From contig NZ_QVTD01000022.1 in assembly GCF_003429105.1 (NCBI RefSeq), positions 1 to 64,000 of the forward strand: DNA of 64,000 bases. Reading direction: 5' to 3'. The translations under genes were made by a program, and so were the position numbers. The stretch comes from Peribacillus glennii. GTDB lineage: Bacteria; Bacillota; Bacilli; Bacillales; DSM-1321. Below are positions 1 through 9,610 of this stretch, one piece after another. The notes beneath the pieces are model-generated. The model was not told where the DNA came from and ran no database searches. It saw only the letters and a list, made by a program, of their open reading frames with translations. Every line of letters begins with the position of its first letter. Position 1 is the first letter of the stretch.

Positions 1-405
1 GGCAAAGAAAAAGGCAGCGGCCGCCGCAGCAGCAAAAGCAGCCGCGCTGGCGAGGAAACAGGCGAAGGAGCAAAGCTCGGAAGCTGCATCAGCCCCAAGG
101 GAAGAAGAGGATCTGGCAAAGAAAAAGGCAGCCGCCGCAGCAGCAAAAGCAGCCGCGTTGGCGAGAAAGCAAGCAAAAGTACAAAGTGTTGAAACTGCAG
201 GCGGAGAAGACCTTGATAAGAAAAAAGCAATCGCAGCAGCAAAGGCTAAGGCTGCTGCAGCAGCAAAAGCGAAAGCTGCAGCCTTAGCGAAAGCTGAAGG
301 GAATTCAGTAGAAGAAGATCCTGAAAAGGCAAAGGCGAAGGCCATTGCAGCCGCCAAAGCAAAAGCAGCCGCAGCCGCCCGGTCAAAAGCTGCTGCCTCA
401 TCGAA
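1..405 (+). repeat. Ala/Lys-coding repeats inside nuoC
   Basis: The segment from base 1 to about 66 recurs almost unchanged at 115-180, differing by one codon and a few substitutions. Both copies encode the pattern AKKKAAAAAAKAAALARKQ. Weaker copies of the same Ala/Lys pattern continue to about 405. In-frame repeats of this kind change length by slippage or recombination without breaking the frame. Confidence 0.8.
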
Positions 406-919
406 ACCGGAAGAAGAACCCGCAGCAGAGGCTATCCCATCGCCTAACCAGCACTTCCTCGATAAATATGTGAAGGTCATTGAAAGCCATTTGGGCAAGG
501 ATGTCCTTGCAGATTCATATATTAATAACCTATCAAAAGATGTCCCCACCCTGGTTGCAAAGCAGGATACATATAGGAAAGTCGCAGAGTTTTTGAAATA
601 TAACGAGCAGCTCGGCTTTAATTACCTTTCGGAGCTGCATGGCAGTGATTTTGAAACGCATATGGAAATATACGTTCATTTATATTCTTTTAATAATCGG
701 CAATCGGTTGCTTTAAAGGTGAAGATCGACAGGGCTGAACCTGAGATTCCGTCCCTCGTGCCACTGTGGGAAGGAGCGAATTGGCCTGAATGCGAGACGT
801 ATGACCTTCTCGGAATTAAATTCTTGGGCCATCCTGACTTGAAAAGGATATTGCTGGGCGAAGAATGGATCGGACATCCGCTCCGAAAAGATTATGAACC
901 GTACGATGTGGAGGTGTAA
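2..919 (+). CDS. nuoC: NADH-quinone oxidoreductase subunit C, 5' end outside window
   Basis: This is the 30-kDa-type subunit of the peripheral arm of complex I, next to NuoD, helping to place the Q site and iron-sulfur chain. The reading frame is open from base 2 with no stop, so the true start lies upstream; a TTG at 158 exists but is inside a repeat and is not a convincing start. The first ~135 visible codons are almost only Ala, Lys, Glu and Arg in imperfect repeats, followed by the ordinary NuoC domain from about base 445. The family signature is at the C-terminus (ETYDLLGIKF, then GHPLRKDYEPY). The gene ends three bases before nuoD. The Ala/Lys extension is typical of some Bacillaceae NuoC proteins; its role is unknown to me. 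Confidence 0.93.
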   Translation, partial: AKKKAAAAAAAKAAALARKQAKEQSSEAASAPREEEDLAKKKAAAAAAKAAALARKQAKVQSVETAGGEDLDKKKAIAAAKAKAAAAAKAKAAALAKAEGNSVEEDPEKAKAKAIAAAKAKAAAAARSKAAASSKPEEEPAAEAIPSPNQHFLDKYVKVIESHLGKDVLADSYINNLSKDVPTLVAKQDTYRKVAEFLKYNEQLGFNYLSELHGSDFETHMEIYVHLYSFNNRQSVALKVKIDRAEPEIPSLVPLWEGANWPECETYDLLGIKFLGHPDLKRILLGEEWIGHPLRKDYEPYDVEV

Positions 920-922
920 CCT

Positions 923-2023
923 ATGATTCGAACGGAAGAAATGCTTTTGAATGTAGGTCCGCAGCACCCCAGCACCCATGGTGTGTTCCGCCTTGTCGTT
1001 AAAATTGATGGAGAGATCATCAAGGAGGCAACCCCGGTGATCGGCTATCTTCACAGGGGAACGGAAAAGCTGGCGGAAGACCTGCAATACACACAAATCA
1101 TCCCATATACAGACAGACTGGACTACCTGGCAGCCATGACGAATAACTATGTCTTGTGCCATGCGGTAGAAACAATGATGGGGATTGAAATTCCTGAGCG
1201 GGCGGAATACCTGAGGGTCATCGTGATGGAGCTGGGGCGTGTTGCATCCCATCTCGTTTGGTGGGGAACCTATTTGCTCGACATCGGGGCAACGAGCCCA
1301 TTCCTTTACGCTTTCAGGGAAAGGGAAATGATTATCAATATGCTAAATGAACTGTCCGGTGCCAGGCTGACTTTCAATTACATGAGAGTTGGCGGCGTAA
1401 AGTGGGACGCCCCGGAAGGCTGGATTGAAAAAGTCCGTGATTTTATCCCATACATGAGGGAGCAGCTGAAAGGGTACCACCAGCTAGTCACGGGAAATGA
1501 AATTTTCTTGAACCGGGTTAAAGGAATTGGCGCCTATACAAAGGAAGATGCGATTAATTTTTCATTAAGCGGCGCCAATTTGAGGTGTACAGGCGTTAAA
1601 TGGGATTTGCGTAAAAACGAGCCTTACTCGATTTACGACCGTTTCGATTTCGATGTTCCAATCAGGAACGACGGCGATGCCTGGTCACGTTATCATTGCC
1701 GTATGGAAGAAATTGTAGAATCATTGAAGATCCTCGAACAGGCAGTGGAGCAATTTCCGCAGGAAGGACCTATCCTTGCTAGGGTTCCAAAAATAATTAA
1801 AGCTCCAAAAGGAGAGGCATTTGTAAGGATTGAATCGCCGCGAGGTGAAATAGGCTGTTATATCGCAAGCGATGGAAAGAAGGAACCGTACCGGTTGAAA
1901 TTCAGGAGGCCATCCTTTTATAATTTGCAAATCCTCCCCAAGCTGTTAAAGGGTGAAAATATGGCCAACTTAATTGCCATTCTTGGGGCAATCGATATTG
2001 TACTTGGGGAGGTTGACGGCTGA
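923..2023 (+). CDS. nuoD: NADH-quinone oxidoreductase subunit D
   Basis: This is the 49-kDa subunit of complex I, homologous to the large subunit of [NiFe] hydrogenases, and forms most of the quinone-reducing pocket with NuoB. At 366 residues it has normal length. The N-terminal motif NVGPQHPSTHGVFRL carries the conserved His residues of the Q site, followed by GYLHRGTEKLAE. The C-terminus IAILGAIDIVLGEVDG is the usual family end. The start ATG follows the nuoC stop by three bases with GGAGGTG upstream. Its stop overlaps the nuoH start by one base, so translation is probably coupled. Confidence 0.97.
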   Translation: MIRTEEMLLNVGPQHPSTHGVFRLVVKIDGEIIKEATPVIGYLHRGTEKLAEDLQYTQIIPYTDRLDYLAAMTNNYVLCHAVETMMGIEIPERAEYLRVIVMELGRVASHLVWWGTYLLDIGATSPFLYAFREREMIINMLNELSGARLTFNYMRVGGVKWDAPEGWIEKVRDFIPYMREQLKGYHQLVTGNEIFLNRVKGIGAYTKEDAINFSLSGANLRCTGVKWDLRKNEPYSIYDRFDFDVPIRNDGDAWSRYHCRMEEIVESLKILEQAVEQFPQEGPILARVPKIIKAPKGEAFVRIESPRGEIGCYIASDGKKEPYRLKFRRPSFYNLQILPKLLKGENMANLIAILGAIDIVLGEVDG

Positions 2024-3030
2024 TGATAGAAGAATTGCTGCGCTCCTCGCCAGGCCTCTTGAATTTCGCGATTTTTTTCCTGCTTGCCGTTCTATTGCTT
2101 TTCGTCGTTCTTGGTTTTGTTACCTTTGGCATTCTTTCGGAACGGAAGGTCATGGGTTTCATGCAAATGAGAATCGGCCCTAATCAGGTTGGAGGCAGGT
2201 GGGGTCTTTTACAGACTGTGGCCGATGTACTAAAACTATTGATCAAGGAAGATACGATTCCTAAAGCGGCTGACCGTCCTCTGTATATTATTGCACCTGT
2301 GATCGCCTTTGCACCGTCATTCGTGGTGCTGGCAACAATGCCATTCACTGATAAGCTCCAATTCGCTGATATTGGTGTCGGCCTCCTCTATTATATTGCT
2401 GTGTCCGGTATTACAACCGTGGGAGTTGTAACAGCCGGATGGGCATCGAATAATAAATATGCCCTTCTTGGAGGGATGCGTGCAGCCGCTCAAATGATCT
2501 CGTATGAAATTCCGCTGGTCATGTCGGTGGTTGGGATCATACTTCTTACCGGCAGCTTGAATTTGAATGAGATTGTTGCCGCACAAGAGGATATTTGGTT
2601 TATCGTGCTTCAGCCGGTTGCTTTCATCGTCTTTATGATTGCCTCCGTGGCTGAGCTGAACAGGGTTCCTTTTGACCTTCCGGAGGCTGAATCAGAACTC
2701 GTCGCGGGTTACCATGTTGAGTACTCGGGCTTTCGCTGGGCGATGTTCATGCTTTCGGAATATGTATATATGTTTGCAATGGCAGCGTTAACTACCATAT
2801 TATTTTTAGGAGGCTGGCATCCTCTGCCGTTTCTGGGCTTCATTCCGGCTGCAGTCTGGTTCGCCTTGAAGTTCAGCATTGTGATTTATTTTTTAATCTG
2901 GATACGTGTAACCCTTCCACGGCTTCGGGCTGACCAGCTAATGGAGTTCGGCTGGAAGGTCCTGCTGCCGGTGGCGCTCGCAAATATATTTGTGACTGCC
3001 TTGTTAAAAGAGATATTCAGCCTGCTTTAA
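2023..3030 (+). CDS. nuoH: NADH-quinone oxidoreductase subunit H
   Basis: This is the membrane subunit at the junction of the two arms of complex I, contributing to the quinone access path. The 335 residues form about eight hydrophobic helices. Family motifs are visible: ERKVMGFMQMRIGPNQVG near residue 40 and the acidic loop FDLPEAESELVAGYHVEYSG, whose Glu residues are conserved and linked to Q binding and proton transfer. The gene overlaps nuoD by one base. A gap of about 105 bp separates it from nuoI, the largest spacer in the operon apart from nuoK-nuoL; no terminator was seen in it. Confidence 0.97.
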   Translation: MIEELLRSSPGLLNFAIFFLLAVLLLFVVLGFVTFGILSERKVMGFMQMRIGPNQVGGRWGLLQTVADVLKLLIKEDTIPKAADRPLYIIAPVIAFAPSFVVLATMPFTDKLQFADIGVGLLYYIAVSGITTVGVVTAGWASNNKYALLGGMRAAAQMISYEIPLVMSVVGIILLTGSLNLNEIVAAQEDIWFIVLQPVAFIVFMIASVAELNRVPFDLPEAESELVAGYHVEYSGFRWAMFMLSEYVYMFAMAALTTILFLGGWHPLPFLGFIPAAVWFALKFSIVIYFLIWIRVTLPRLRADQLMEFGWKVLLPVALANIFVTALLKEIFSLL

Positions 3031-3135
3031 ATTTCTGCTGCAAGATTAGCAGGGGAATCGGGGGAAAAGTGATTTGGTAGGTCCAAAACCAAACCCGCAT
3101 ATGAGCGCGGCATCCAAAAAGCAAGGGGTGGGAAC

Positions 3136-3555
3136 ATGCTCGGTTTAATGAAAGGGCTAGGGTATACAATGAAAAACCTGACCCGGAAAAAAGTAACCTA
3201 TGATTATCCAAATAAGCCGCTTCCGCTGCCGGACAGGTTTCGCGGCATTCAGAAGTTTTACCCTGAAAAATGCATCGTCTGTAATCAATGCGTGAATATT
3301 TGCCCTACGGACTGCATTCAGTTAACGGGGAAAAAGCATCCGGATCCGGCGAAGAAAGGCAAAATCATTGATACGTATGATATCAATTTTGAGATTTGTA
3401 TATTGTGCGACCTATGTACTGAAGTTTGCCCTACCGAAGCAATCATCATGACCAATAACTTTGAATTGGCGGAATACAGCCGCGACGAGCTTTTCAAGAA
3501 TCTTGAGTGGCTTGATGAAAATGACGATAATATTCGGAAGGAGAATAAAGCATGA
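3136..3555 (+). CDS. nuoI: NADH-quinone oxidoreductase subunit I (2 x [4Fe-4S])
   Basis: This ferredoxin-like subunit carries two tetranuclear iron-sulfur clusters that pass electrons towards the NuoB cluster and quinone. Two eight-iron ferredoxin Cys patterns are present: CIVCNQCVNICPTDC and CILCDLCTEVCP. The protein has 139 residues, usual for the Gram-positive form. Start ATG at 3136 has AGGGGTGG upstream. The 3' end overlaps nuoJ by four bases (ATGA), indicating coupled translation. Confidence 0.97.
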   Translation: MLGLMKGLGYTMKNLTRKKVTYDYPNKPLPLPDRFRGIQKFYPEKCIVCNQCVNICPTDCIQLTGKKHPDPAKKGKIIDTYDINFEICILCDLCTEVCPTEAIIMTNNFELAEYSRDELFKNLEWLDENDDNIRKENKA

Positions 3556-4073
3556 GCCTGTCAGGCGAATTTATAGCATTCATTTCTCTTTCCCTCGTTG
3601 CCATTATCGGCGGTGTGCTGCTATTGAATCTCACAAAAGTGGTACACATGCTCGTTGCTTTAGTGTTTTCGTTTATCAGCATTGCCGGCATTTATGTGCT
3701 GCTTTCAGCAGAATTTGTGGCATTTGTCCAAATCCTCATTTATTCTGGTGCCGTTACCATCATCATGTTGTTCGGAATCATGCTTACAAGGCATGATGAT
3801 AAACATGAGCCAAAGGGAAACTTTTGGAGGAAATTATTTTTGCTTCTCGGAATAGCAGGTTTCGGGTTGGCAGTTTATCTCGGAATTTATAATCTAGACA
3901 TACCTGCGAAGCCGACGACCCTGCATGTTTCGAATACCGAGCAAATCGGCGTGGAACTATACTCAAAGCATATCATTCCATTCGAAATTACCTCTGTAAT
4001 TTTGCTGGTTGCTCTTGTGGGAGCTATCATATTAGCAAAGAAGGATGATCAAGAAGAGGGTGACAGGCCATGA
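3552..4073 (+). CDS. nuoJ: NADH-quinone oxidoreductase subunit J
   Basis: NuoJ is a five-helix membrane subunit of complex I whose third helix lies in the coupling path between the Q site and the antiporter subunits. The 173-residue product shows five hydrophobic segments and the conserved segment [20 protein letters not shown]. The last ~15 residues are charged and cytoplasmic. The gene overlaps nuoI and nuoK by four bases each. Confidence 0.96.
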   Translation: MSLSGEFIAFISLSLVAIIGGVLLLNLTKVVHMLVALVFSFISIAGIYVLLSAEFVAFVQILIYSGAVTIIMLFGIMLTRHDDKHEPKGNFWRKLFLLLGIAGFGLAVYLGIYNLDIPAKPTTLHVSNTEQIGVELYSKHIIPFEITSVILLVALVGAIILAKKDDQEEGDRP

Positions 4074-4384
4074 CTTCTGTGCCTTTATCAGCCTATTTGG
4101 TGCTCGCGCTCGTCTTATTTTGCATAGGCCTATATGGAGCATTGACCAAGAGAAACACCGTCATCGTGTTAATTTCCATCGAGTTAATGCTAAATGCAGT
4201 GAATATCAATTTGGTCGCTTTCAGTAAATACGGGATTACTCCGTCGATAACGGGGCAGATTTTCTCGTTGTTTAGCATAACGGTAGCGGCAGCGGAAGCC
4301 GCGGTCGGCCTGGCCATATTGATATCGCTATACCGCAACCGCAAAACGGTTAACATTGATGAAATGGATACCATGAAACACTAG
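4070..4384 (+). CDS. nuoK: NADH-quinone oxidoreductase subunit K
   Basis: NuoK is a small MrpC-like three-helix subunit. The 104-residue product has the two intramembrane Glu residues expected for proton transfer: one in the segment [15 protein letters not shown] and one in [11 protein letters not shown]. The start overlaps nuoJ by four bases. A 54-bp spacer separates it from nuoL. In that spacer, inverted GAAAAGGGC and GCACTTTTC-like arms are visible but there is no T-tail long enough to call a terminator. Confidence 0.96.
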   Translation: MTSVPLSAYLVLALVLFCIGLYGALTKRNTVIVLISIELMLNAVNINLVAFSKYGITPSITGQIFSLFSITVAAAEAAVGLAILISLYRNRKTVNIDEMDTMKH

Positions 4385-4438
4385 TTTTATAGAGAGAAAA
4401 GGGCGTATCGCACTTTTCTCAAGAAGGGAATTGATACG

Positions 4439-6310
4439 ATGATGGAGAGTGCGTGGCTTATACCGCTTTTCCCGCTAGCCTCATTCTTGTTCCTTCTTCT
4501 ATTCGGCAGCCGTCTAAAAGAAGCAGCCAGTGCATGGGTCGGGATGTTTTTCACATTTGCTTCTTTTGTCTGGTCCGTGTTTGTTCTCTTTGACCGATTA
4601 CAATCACCGACCTATAAAGCCGAGGCCGGCTGGCTGGCTATAGGAGATGTACAATTGACAGCGGGAATCGAGATTAACCAGTTGAATGCTTTAATGTTAA
4701 TGATCGTATCGCTTATCAGTTTTTTAGTACATATGTATTCGAAAGGGTATATGCATGGAGACGCCCGGCTTCCGGTATTTTATGCATACCTTGGATTCTT
4801 TACGTTCGCCATGCTTGGGCTGGTGATGGCCCCTAATTTGCTGCAGCTTTATTTTTTCTGGGAACTTGTCGGTTTGGGATCATTTTTATTGATAGGGTTT
4901 TATTTTTATAAAGACGAGGCCAAAAGAGCTGCAAAAAAGGCTTTCATTATGACGAGAATCGGGGATGTCGGTCTGTTGGTCGGAATGATTCTCTTATTTT
5001 GGCAGGTTGGCAGCTTTGAGTATGATGAAATTTTTCAAGCGGTTCAAGCAGGGGCGATTTCAGCAGAAATAATTACATTGACCGCGATCCTTATTTTCAT
5101 CGGGGCCATTGGGAAATCGGGGCAATTCCCGCTTCATACCTGGCTTCCTGATGCGATGGAAGGGCCGACTCCTGTATCTGCGTTAATCCATGCCGCAACC
5201 ATGGTAGCGGCGGGTGTTTACTTGGTAGCCGCAATGTTTCCGTTATTCACAGCAAGTGAAACAGCGCTAACCATCGTGGCGGTAACGGGAGGCTTTACGG
5301 CAATCTTTGCCGCAAGCATCGGTTTGGTCCAAAAGGATATTAAGCGGGTTCTCGCTTATTCCACAGTCAGCCAGCTTGGATATATGATGCTCGCATTAGG
5401 ATCGGCAGGATACGCGGCAGGCATATTTCATCTTATGACCCATGCTTTTTTCAAGGCACTTCTGTTTTTGGCGGCGGGAAGTGTTATCCATGCAGTACAT
5501 ACACAAGATATTGAAGAAATGGGCGGCCTTTGGAAGAAAATGAAGATTACCGGTCCGCTGTTTTTAATTGGGACCTTGGCTATTTCGGGTGTTCCATTGT
5601 TTTCAGGATTTTTCAGCAAGGATGAAATACTGGTCGCGGCCTGGCAGCACGGAAACCAAGGGTTATTCTGGCTTGCCTTAATAGCTGCATTTTTCACCGC
5701 ATTTTATATGTTCCGCCTATTTTTCATGGTGTTTACAGGAGATTCCAGAAAGACAGAGACGAATGTCCGGGAATCGCCGGCAACCATGACGCTTCCCATG
5801 ATCGTCCTTGGCGTTCTCGCCATCATCAGCGGATATGCCAACACACACTGGTTTGGCACATTCCTGGGTGATTGGCTTGTAGAGGGAAATGAATACTTGG
5901 CTCATGTCCATTCTGAGGCTCCCGGCTGGATCATGCTAGCTGCGACAGCCGTTTCCGCTGCAGGAATCTTGCTTGCATATTTCATATATAGTAAACGGGC
6001 GATTTCGAGGAGTTGGATGGGCGGAGAAAATTCGACTGTTTACATAGCCTTGTATAACAAGTATTTTATCGACGAAACGTACCAGTTCTCGTTCGTGGCG
6101 CTTACACGATGGATTAGTCTTTTCCTGTCATATATAGATAGATTCATAGTCGGCGGGCTGGTGAATGCAGTAACGGGAACGGTCCAAAGCCTGGGCCGGG
6201 TTGGATCCCGGCTTCAAAACGGGCAGACACAGCTCTACGGCACTATCGCCTTTTTGGGGCTTGCGGTCCTTGTCGTGATATTTGCCTTAACCGGGAGGTA
6301 CTTCGGATGA
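4439..6310 (+). CDS. nuoL: NADH-quinone oxidoreductase subunit L
   Basis: NuoL is the distal antiporter-like proton channel of complex I. The protein has 623 residues and about sixteen hydrophobic helices. The core family stretch is clear: GKSGQFPLHTWLPDAMEGPTP followed by SALIHAATMVAAGVYL, and DIKRVLAYSTVSQLGYMM, which includes the conserved Lys/Asp/His residues of the proton path. The C-terminal lateral helix region is present. Two ATG codons sit in tandem at 4439; AAGAAGGGAATT lies upstream. The 3' end overlaps nuoM by four bases. Confidence 0.97.
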   Translation: MMESAWLIPLFPLASFLFLLLFGSRLKEAASAWVGMFFTFASFVWSVFVLFDRLQSPTYKAEAGWLAIGDVQLTAGIEINQLNALMLMIVSLISFLVHMYSKGYMHGDARLPVFYAYLGFFTFAMLGLVMAPNLLQLYFFWELVGLGSFLLIGFYFYKDEAKRAAKKAFIMTRIGDVGLLVGMILLFWQVGSFEYDEIFQAVQAGAISAEIITLTAILIFIGAIGKSGQFPLHTWLPDAMEGPTPVSALIHAATMVAAGVYLVAAMFPLFTASETALTIVAVTGGFTAIFAASIGLVQKDIKRVLAYSTVSQLGYMMLALGSAGYAAGIFHLMTHAFFKALLFLAAGSVIHAVHTQDIEEMGGLWKKMKITGPLFLIGTLAISGVPLFSGFFSKDEILVAAWQHGNQGLFWLALIAAFFTAFYMFRLFFMVFTGDSRKTETNVRESPATMTLPMIVLGVLAIISGYANTHWFGTFLGDWLVEGNEYLAHVHSEAPGWIMLAATAVSAAGILLAYFIYSKRAISRSWMGGENSTVYIALYNKYFIDETYQFSFVALTRWISLFLSYIDRFIVGGLVNAVTGTVQSLGRVGSRLQNGQTQLYGTIAFLGLAVLVVIFALTGRYFG

Positions 6311-7827
6311 ACTCAATGATATTGACACTCTTGGTATTCTCCCCTGTTTTGGGAATCCTGCTTATGGCCGTCATCCCGAACACGGAGGAAAGAAATCTGA
6401 AATTGCTTGGCTTTTTGGGGACCATCCCGGCTTTGCTGATATCTTTGTATCTGTATTTTCAGTACGCGATGGGTACTGATCTTTCAGCGTTTTCAGTGAA
6501 AACGGATTGGTTCAGGTTCGGGAATTTAGAGAAGTATGACCCAAATCTATTTGCAGTGGATTACGAGCTTAGCGTTGATGGGTTTTCGCTTATCATGGTC
6601 ATTCTGACAGCTGTCCTCTCAACCTTGGCAGCCATTGCCTCCATCCATATCAAGAAGGAATGGAAAGGGTATTTCCTGTTGTTCCTTCTATTGGAAATCG
6701 GGATGCTCGGAGTGTTTACCGCACAAAACCTTATTCTATTTTTCGTTTTTTTTGAGATTACATTGATTCCAATGTTCTTCCTTATAGGGAAATGGGGGTA
6801 TTTGGAGAAAGAGAAAGCGGCATATAGTTTCCTTCTATATAATGGATTGGGTTCAGCCATACTCCTGATTGCGATCATGGTTCTCTTTGCCCGTACAGGC
6901 ACAACGAATATTGAAGCATTAAGGCATATCATGACAGTGGGCGGCGTTTCATTGTTTGCACCGCTATCGGATGGGATGAAATATGGTCTCCTGTTTGCCC
7001 TGTTGATTGCTTTTGGAATCAAGCTGCCCATCTTTCCTTTGCATACATGGATGCTGAGGGTGCACGTGCAGGCACCGCCTTCGATTGTCATGCTCCATGC
7101 AGGCGTGCTGTTAAAAATCGGCGCCTTTGGTTTCATCCGGTTTGGAATGGGGATTTTTCCCGAGCAGTTTAAGAATATTGCTTTTTTAGTAGCGGTTCTC
7201 GGTGTTATTAACCTGCTGTACGGTGCTTTTTTGGCACTAGTCCAGACAGATTTCAAAATGGTACTCGCCTACTCGTCGATTTCCCATATGGGGATTGTAT
7301 TAATTGGCCTGGGGGCTTTGAATGAAGCAGGCATTCAGGGAGCCATCTTCCAGGTGGTATCCCACGGTTTGATTGCCGCATTGCTATTCTTCCTGGTTGG
7401 CGTAATGCACGAGCGGGTGAAAACAACGATGATCGGTGAACTCGGCGGGATGGCCAAATATATGCCGGTTACATCGGGCTTTTTGCTGGCTGGAGCGATG
7501 GCCTCGCTCGGACTACCGGGAATGTCCGGTTTCATAAGTGAATTCATGGCTTTCCTCGGATTATTTAAAGAAGAGCCGATTCTTGCCGCGATTGGTGCAC
7601 TGGGAATCATTCTGACGGCTGTTTACCTTCTTAGGGCAGTGCTTGGCATGACCTTTGGCAAAGCAAAACGCACGGTGGCCGAAGGTGTATCCGAAATAAA
7701 AGGGGTTGAGTTTGCGCCCGTTTTGGTGCTGCTAGCTTTGATTATAACGATTGGCATTTATCCATCCATACTCAGTGGACCGCTGCAGGAAACATTGGAT
7801 GCAATTATGTTAGGGATAGGGGGATGA
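6307..7827 (+). CDS. nuoM: NADH-quinone oxidoreductase subunit M
   Basis: NuoM is the middle antiporter-like proton-pumping subunit. The product has 506 residues and about fourteen helices. The conserved intramembrane Glu occurs in LFFVFFEITLIPMFFLIGKWG, and the discontinuous helix motif in FGIKLPIFPLHTWMLRVHVQAP. DFKMVLAYSSISHMGIV is the second family block. The start overlaps nuoL; nuoN follows after six bases. Confidence 0.97.
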   Translation: MNSMILTLLVFSPVLGILLMAVIPNTEERNLKLLGFLGTIPALLISLYLYFQYAMGTDLSAFSVKTDWFRFGNLEKYDPNLFAVDYELSVDGFSLIMVILTAVLSTLAAIASIHIKKEWKGYFLLFLLLEIGMLGVFTAQNLILFFVFFEITLIPMFFLIGKWGYLEKEKAAYSFLLYNGLGSAILLIAIMVLFARTGTTNIEALRHIMTVGGVSLFAPLSDGMKYGLLFALLIAFGIKLPIFPLHTWMLRVHVQAPPSIVMLHAGVLLKIGAFGFIRFGMGIFPEQFKNIAFLVAVLGVINLLYGAFLALVQTDFKMVLAYSSISHMGIVLIGLGALNEAGIQGAIFQVVSHGLIAALLFFLVGVMHERVKTTMIGELGGMAKYMPVTSGFLLAGAMASLGLPGMSGFISEFMAFLGLFKEEPILAAIGALGIILTAVYLLRAVLGMTFGKAKRTVAEGVSEIKGVEFAPVLVLLALIITIGIYPSILSGPLQETLDAIMLGIGG

Positions 7828-7833
7828 CGGGGG

Positions 7834-9357
7834 ATGGATATGGAAACGATGCTTTCTTATGATTGGGGAGCGATGGCCCCCGAGTTTATCATCCTTGGTA
7901 CAGCTATACTGTTGTCGATTCTGGATTTATTTGCTCCTAAGCAATTTAACCGCCGTTCACTCGCCTGGCTAGGCCTGACAGGGATTTTCCTTGCATTCAT
8001 TACCCTGCTTGGACTAATGGGACAGGAAACAGTCAGTATTTTGCATGATACCTTTAAGCTGGACTCATTTGCGGTCGCTTTTAAGCTCATTTTACTGTTT
8101 GGCTCGGCTTTGGTCATAGTGATGGCGCACAGCTATGAGCCGCCGGAAGGCATGAATGAATACCGGGGAGAATTTTATTATTTATTCCTGGCCGCGTTGC
8201 TTGGTGCGATGGTCATGGCATCAAGCGGCGATTTAATCACTTTGTTTGTGGGCCTGGAGCTGCTGTCCATTTCATCTTACATATTAGCGGGTATGAGAAA
8301 AAAGAATCTCCAGTCTAACGAAGCGGCCATGAAATATGTAGTCAATGGCGGAATTTCAACGGCGATCACCCTATTTGGGATGAGCTATCTTTACGGCTTG
8401 TCCGGCACGACGAATTTAAAAGAAATGAGTGCCTGGATGGTCGGTGTATTTGACAGCCAGTTTCAATATTTATTCGGCCTGGCATTCTTTATGATCCTGG
8501 TCGGGCTTACCTTTAAGATTGCATCTGCCCCTTTTCATATGTGGGCGCCGGATGTGTACCAGGGAGCGCCAACACCGGTCACTGCCTTCCTGAGTGTCAT
8601 TTCGAAAACAGCTGGTTTTGCCATGATATACCGTATTTTGATTGGCTTGTTCATTACCGCCCCAGGCGATAGCATGGGGGCCTTCACCTTTCTTGAAAAA
8701 AACCAGGTGTATCTGGCCTTCCTGGCAGGCATCACAATGATTATCGGAAACATACTCGCGCTCAGGCAGCGGAATATTAAACGACTATTTGCCTATTCCA
8801 GCATTGCACAGGCCGGTTACGTACTCGTAGCTGTGGCCACCCTTGGCGGAGGGACGTTTCTATTCGATACAGTCTGGTTTTACTTAATGGCTTATGTATT
8901 TATGAATTTGGGTGCGTTTTCCGTGATTCAGCTCGTGACTGAGAAGTCGGATACGGAGGATATTTCAGGTTTTGCCGGTCTTTATAAACGGTCACCCTGG
9001 TTAGCGGCTGTGCTGTCAATTTTCCTGCTTTCTCTTGCCGGGATACCAGGGACCGCCGGTTTTATAGGCAAGCTGAATATCATCCTTGGTTCAGTAACGG
9101 TGGAACCGGGCCATTACGTATTGGCTTCCATCATGATGGGTACGACAGTCATTTCTTATTTTTATTATTTTGGAATCATGACGCAAATGTTTTTCAGGCC
9201 GGTCCAGGGTGCGGGGAATATTAAAATACCAGCAGGGATATCGGTCGTTCTCATAGTCTGCGCAATAGGCACAATTCTATTTGGAATAATGCCCAGTCTT
9301 GCCTTTGACTTCCTTCATGTCAATTTTGGCGACTTCGCCGATTTCTTTGCACTTTAA
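7834..9357 (+). CDS. nuoN: NADH-quinone oxidoreductase subunit N
   Basis: NuoN is the antiporter-like subunit nearest the peripheral arm. The 507 residues form about fourteen helices. LFVGLELLSISSYILAG contains the conserved Glu, and FKIASAPFHMWAPDVYQGAP and IKRLFAYSSIAQAGY are family blocks. The start ATG at 7834 is preceded by GGGGGATGACGGGGG, a good ribosome site. It is the last gene of the nuo operon; a terminator follows at 9471. Confidence 0.97.
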   Translation: MDMETMLSYDWGAMAPEFIILGTAILLSILDLFAPKQFNRRSLAWLGLTGIFLAFITLLGLMGQETVSILHDTFKLDSFAVAFKLILLFGSALVIVMAHSYEPPEGMNEYRGEFYYLFLAALLGAMVMASSGDLITLFVGLELLSISSYILAGMRKKNLQSNEAAMKYVVNGGISTAITLFGMSYLYGLSGTTNLKEMSAWMVGVFDSQFQYLFGLAFFMILVGLTFKIASAPFHMWAPDVYQGAPTPVTAFLSVISKTAGFAMIYRILIGLFITAPGDSMGAFTFLEKNQVYLAFLAGITMIIGNILALRQRNIKRLFAYSSIAQAGYVLVAVATLGGGTFLFDTVWFYLMAYVFMNLGAFSVIQLVTEKSDTEDISGFAGLYKRSPWLAAVLSIFLLSLAGIPGTAGFIGKLNIILGSVTVEPGHYVLASIMMGTTVISYFYYFGIMTQMFFRPVQGAGNIKIPAGISVVLIVCAIGTILFGIMPSLAFDFLHVNFGDFADFFAL

Positions 9358-9470
9358 GAGGCACGATGTTCAGTCCGCTTAGGGGTAAATTCAGGAAAAA
9401 TTATAAGGGCAACTATCCACCAGTCTTCACCTTTTCAAGGCTGCCAAGCGGCGAGTTTTCTTTAAATGAA

Positions 9471-9538
9471 ATAGGGGTTCAGTCCCCCCGGCGCTTTAAT
9501 GCGATACAGCACCGGGGGAATGATCCCCTATTTTTTTT
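9471..9538 (+). terminator. nuo operon terminator formed by a dispersed repeat
   Basis: Arms ATAGGGG and CCCCTAT enclose a second pair, CCCCCCGG with CCGGGGG, and the right arm runs into eight T residues. This is a rho-independent terminator for nuoN. Its sequence (GGGGTTCAGTCCCCC, then GCTTTAATGCG) belongs to the intergenic repeat family also seen at 15308, 19417, 45111, 49981, 54521, 54805 and 59117. Confidence 0.8.
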
Positions 9539-9610
9539 CCTTTTTAATCCCATTTTCCTATATGATATGTGATAGAATAGAGTTTGGGTTGTTTTTAGGG
9601 AGGTCGTTTT

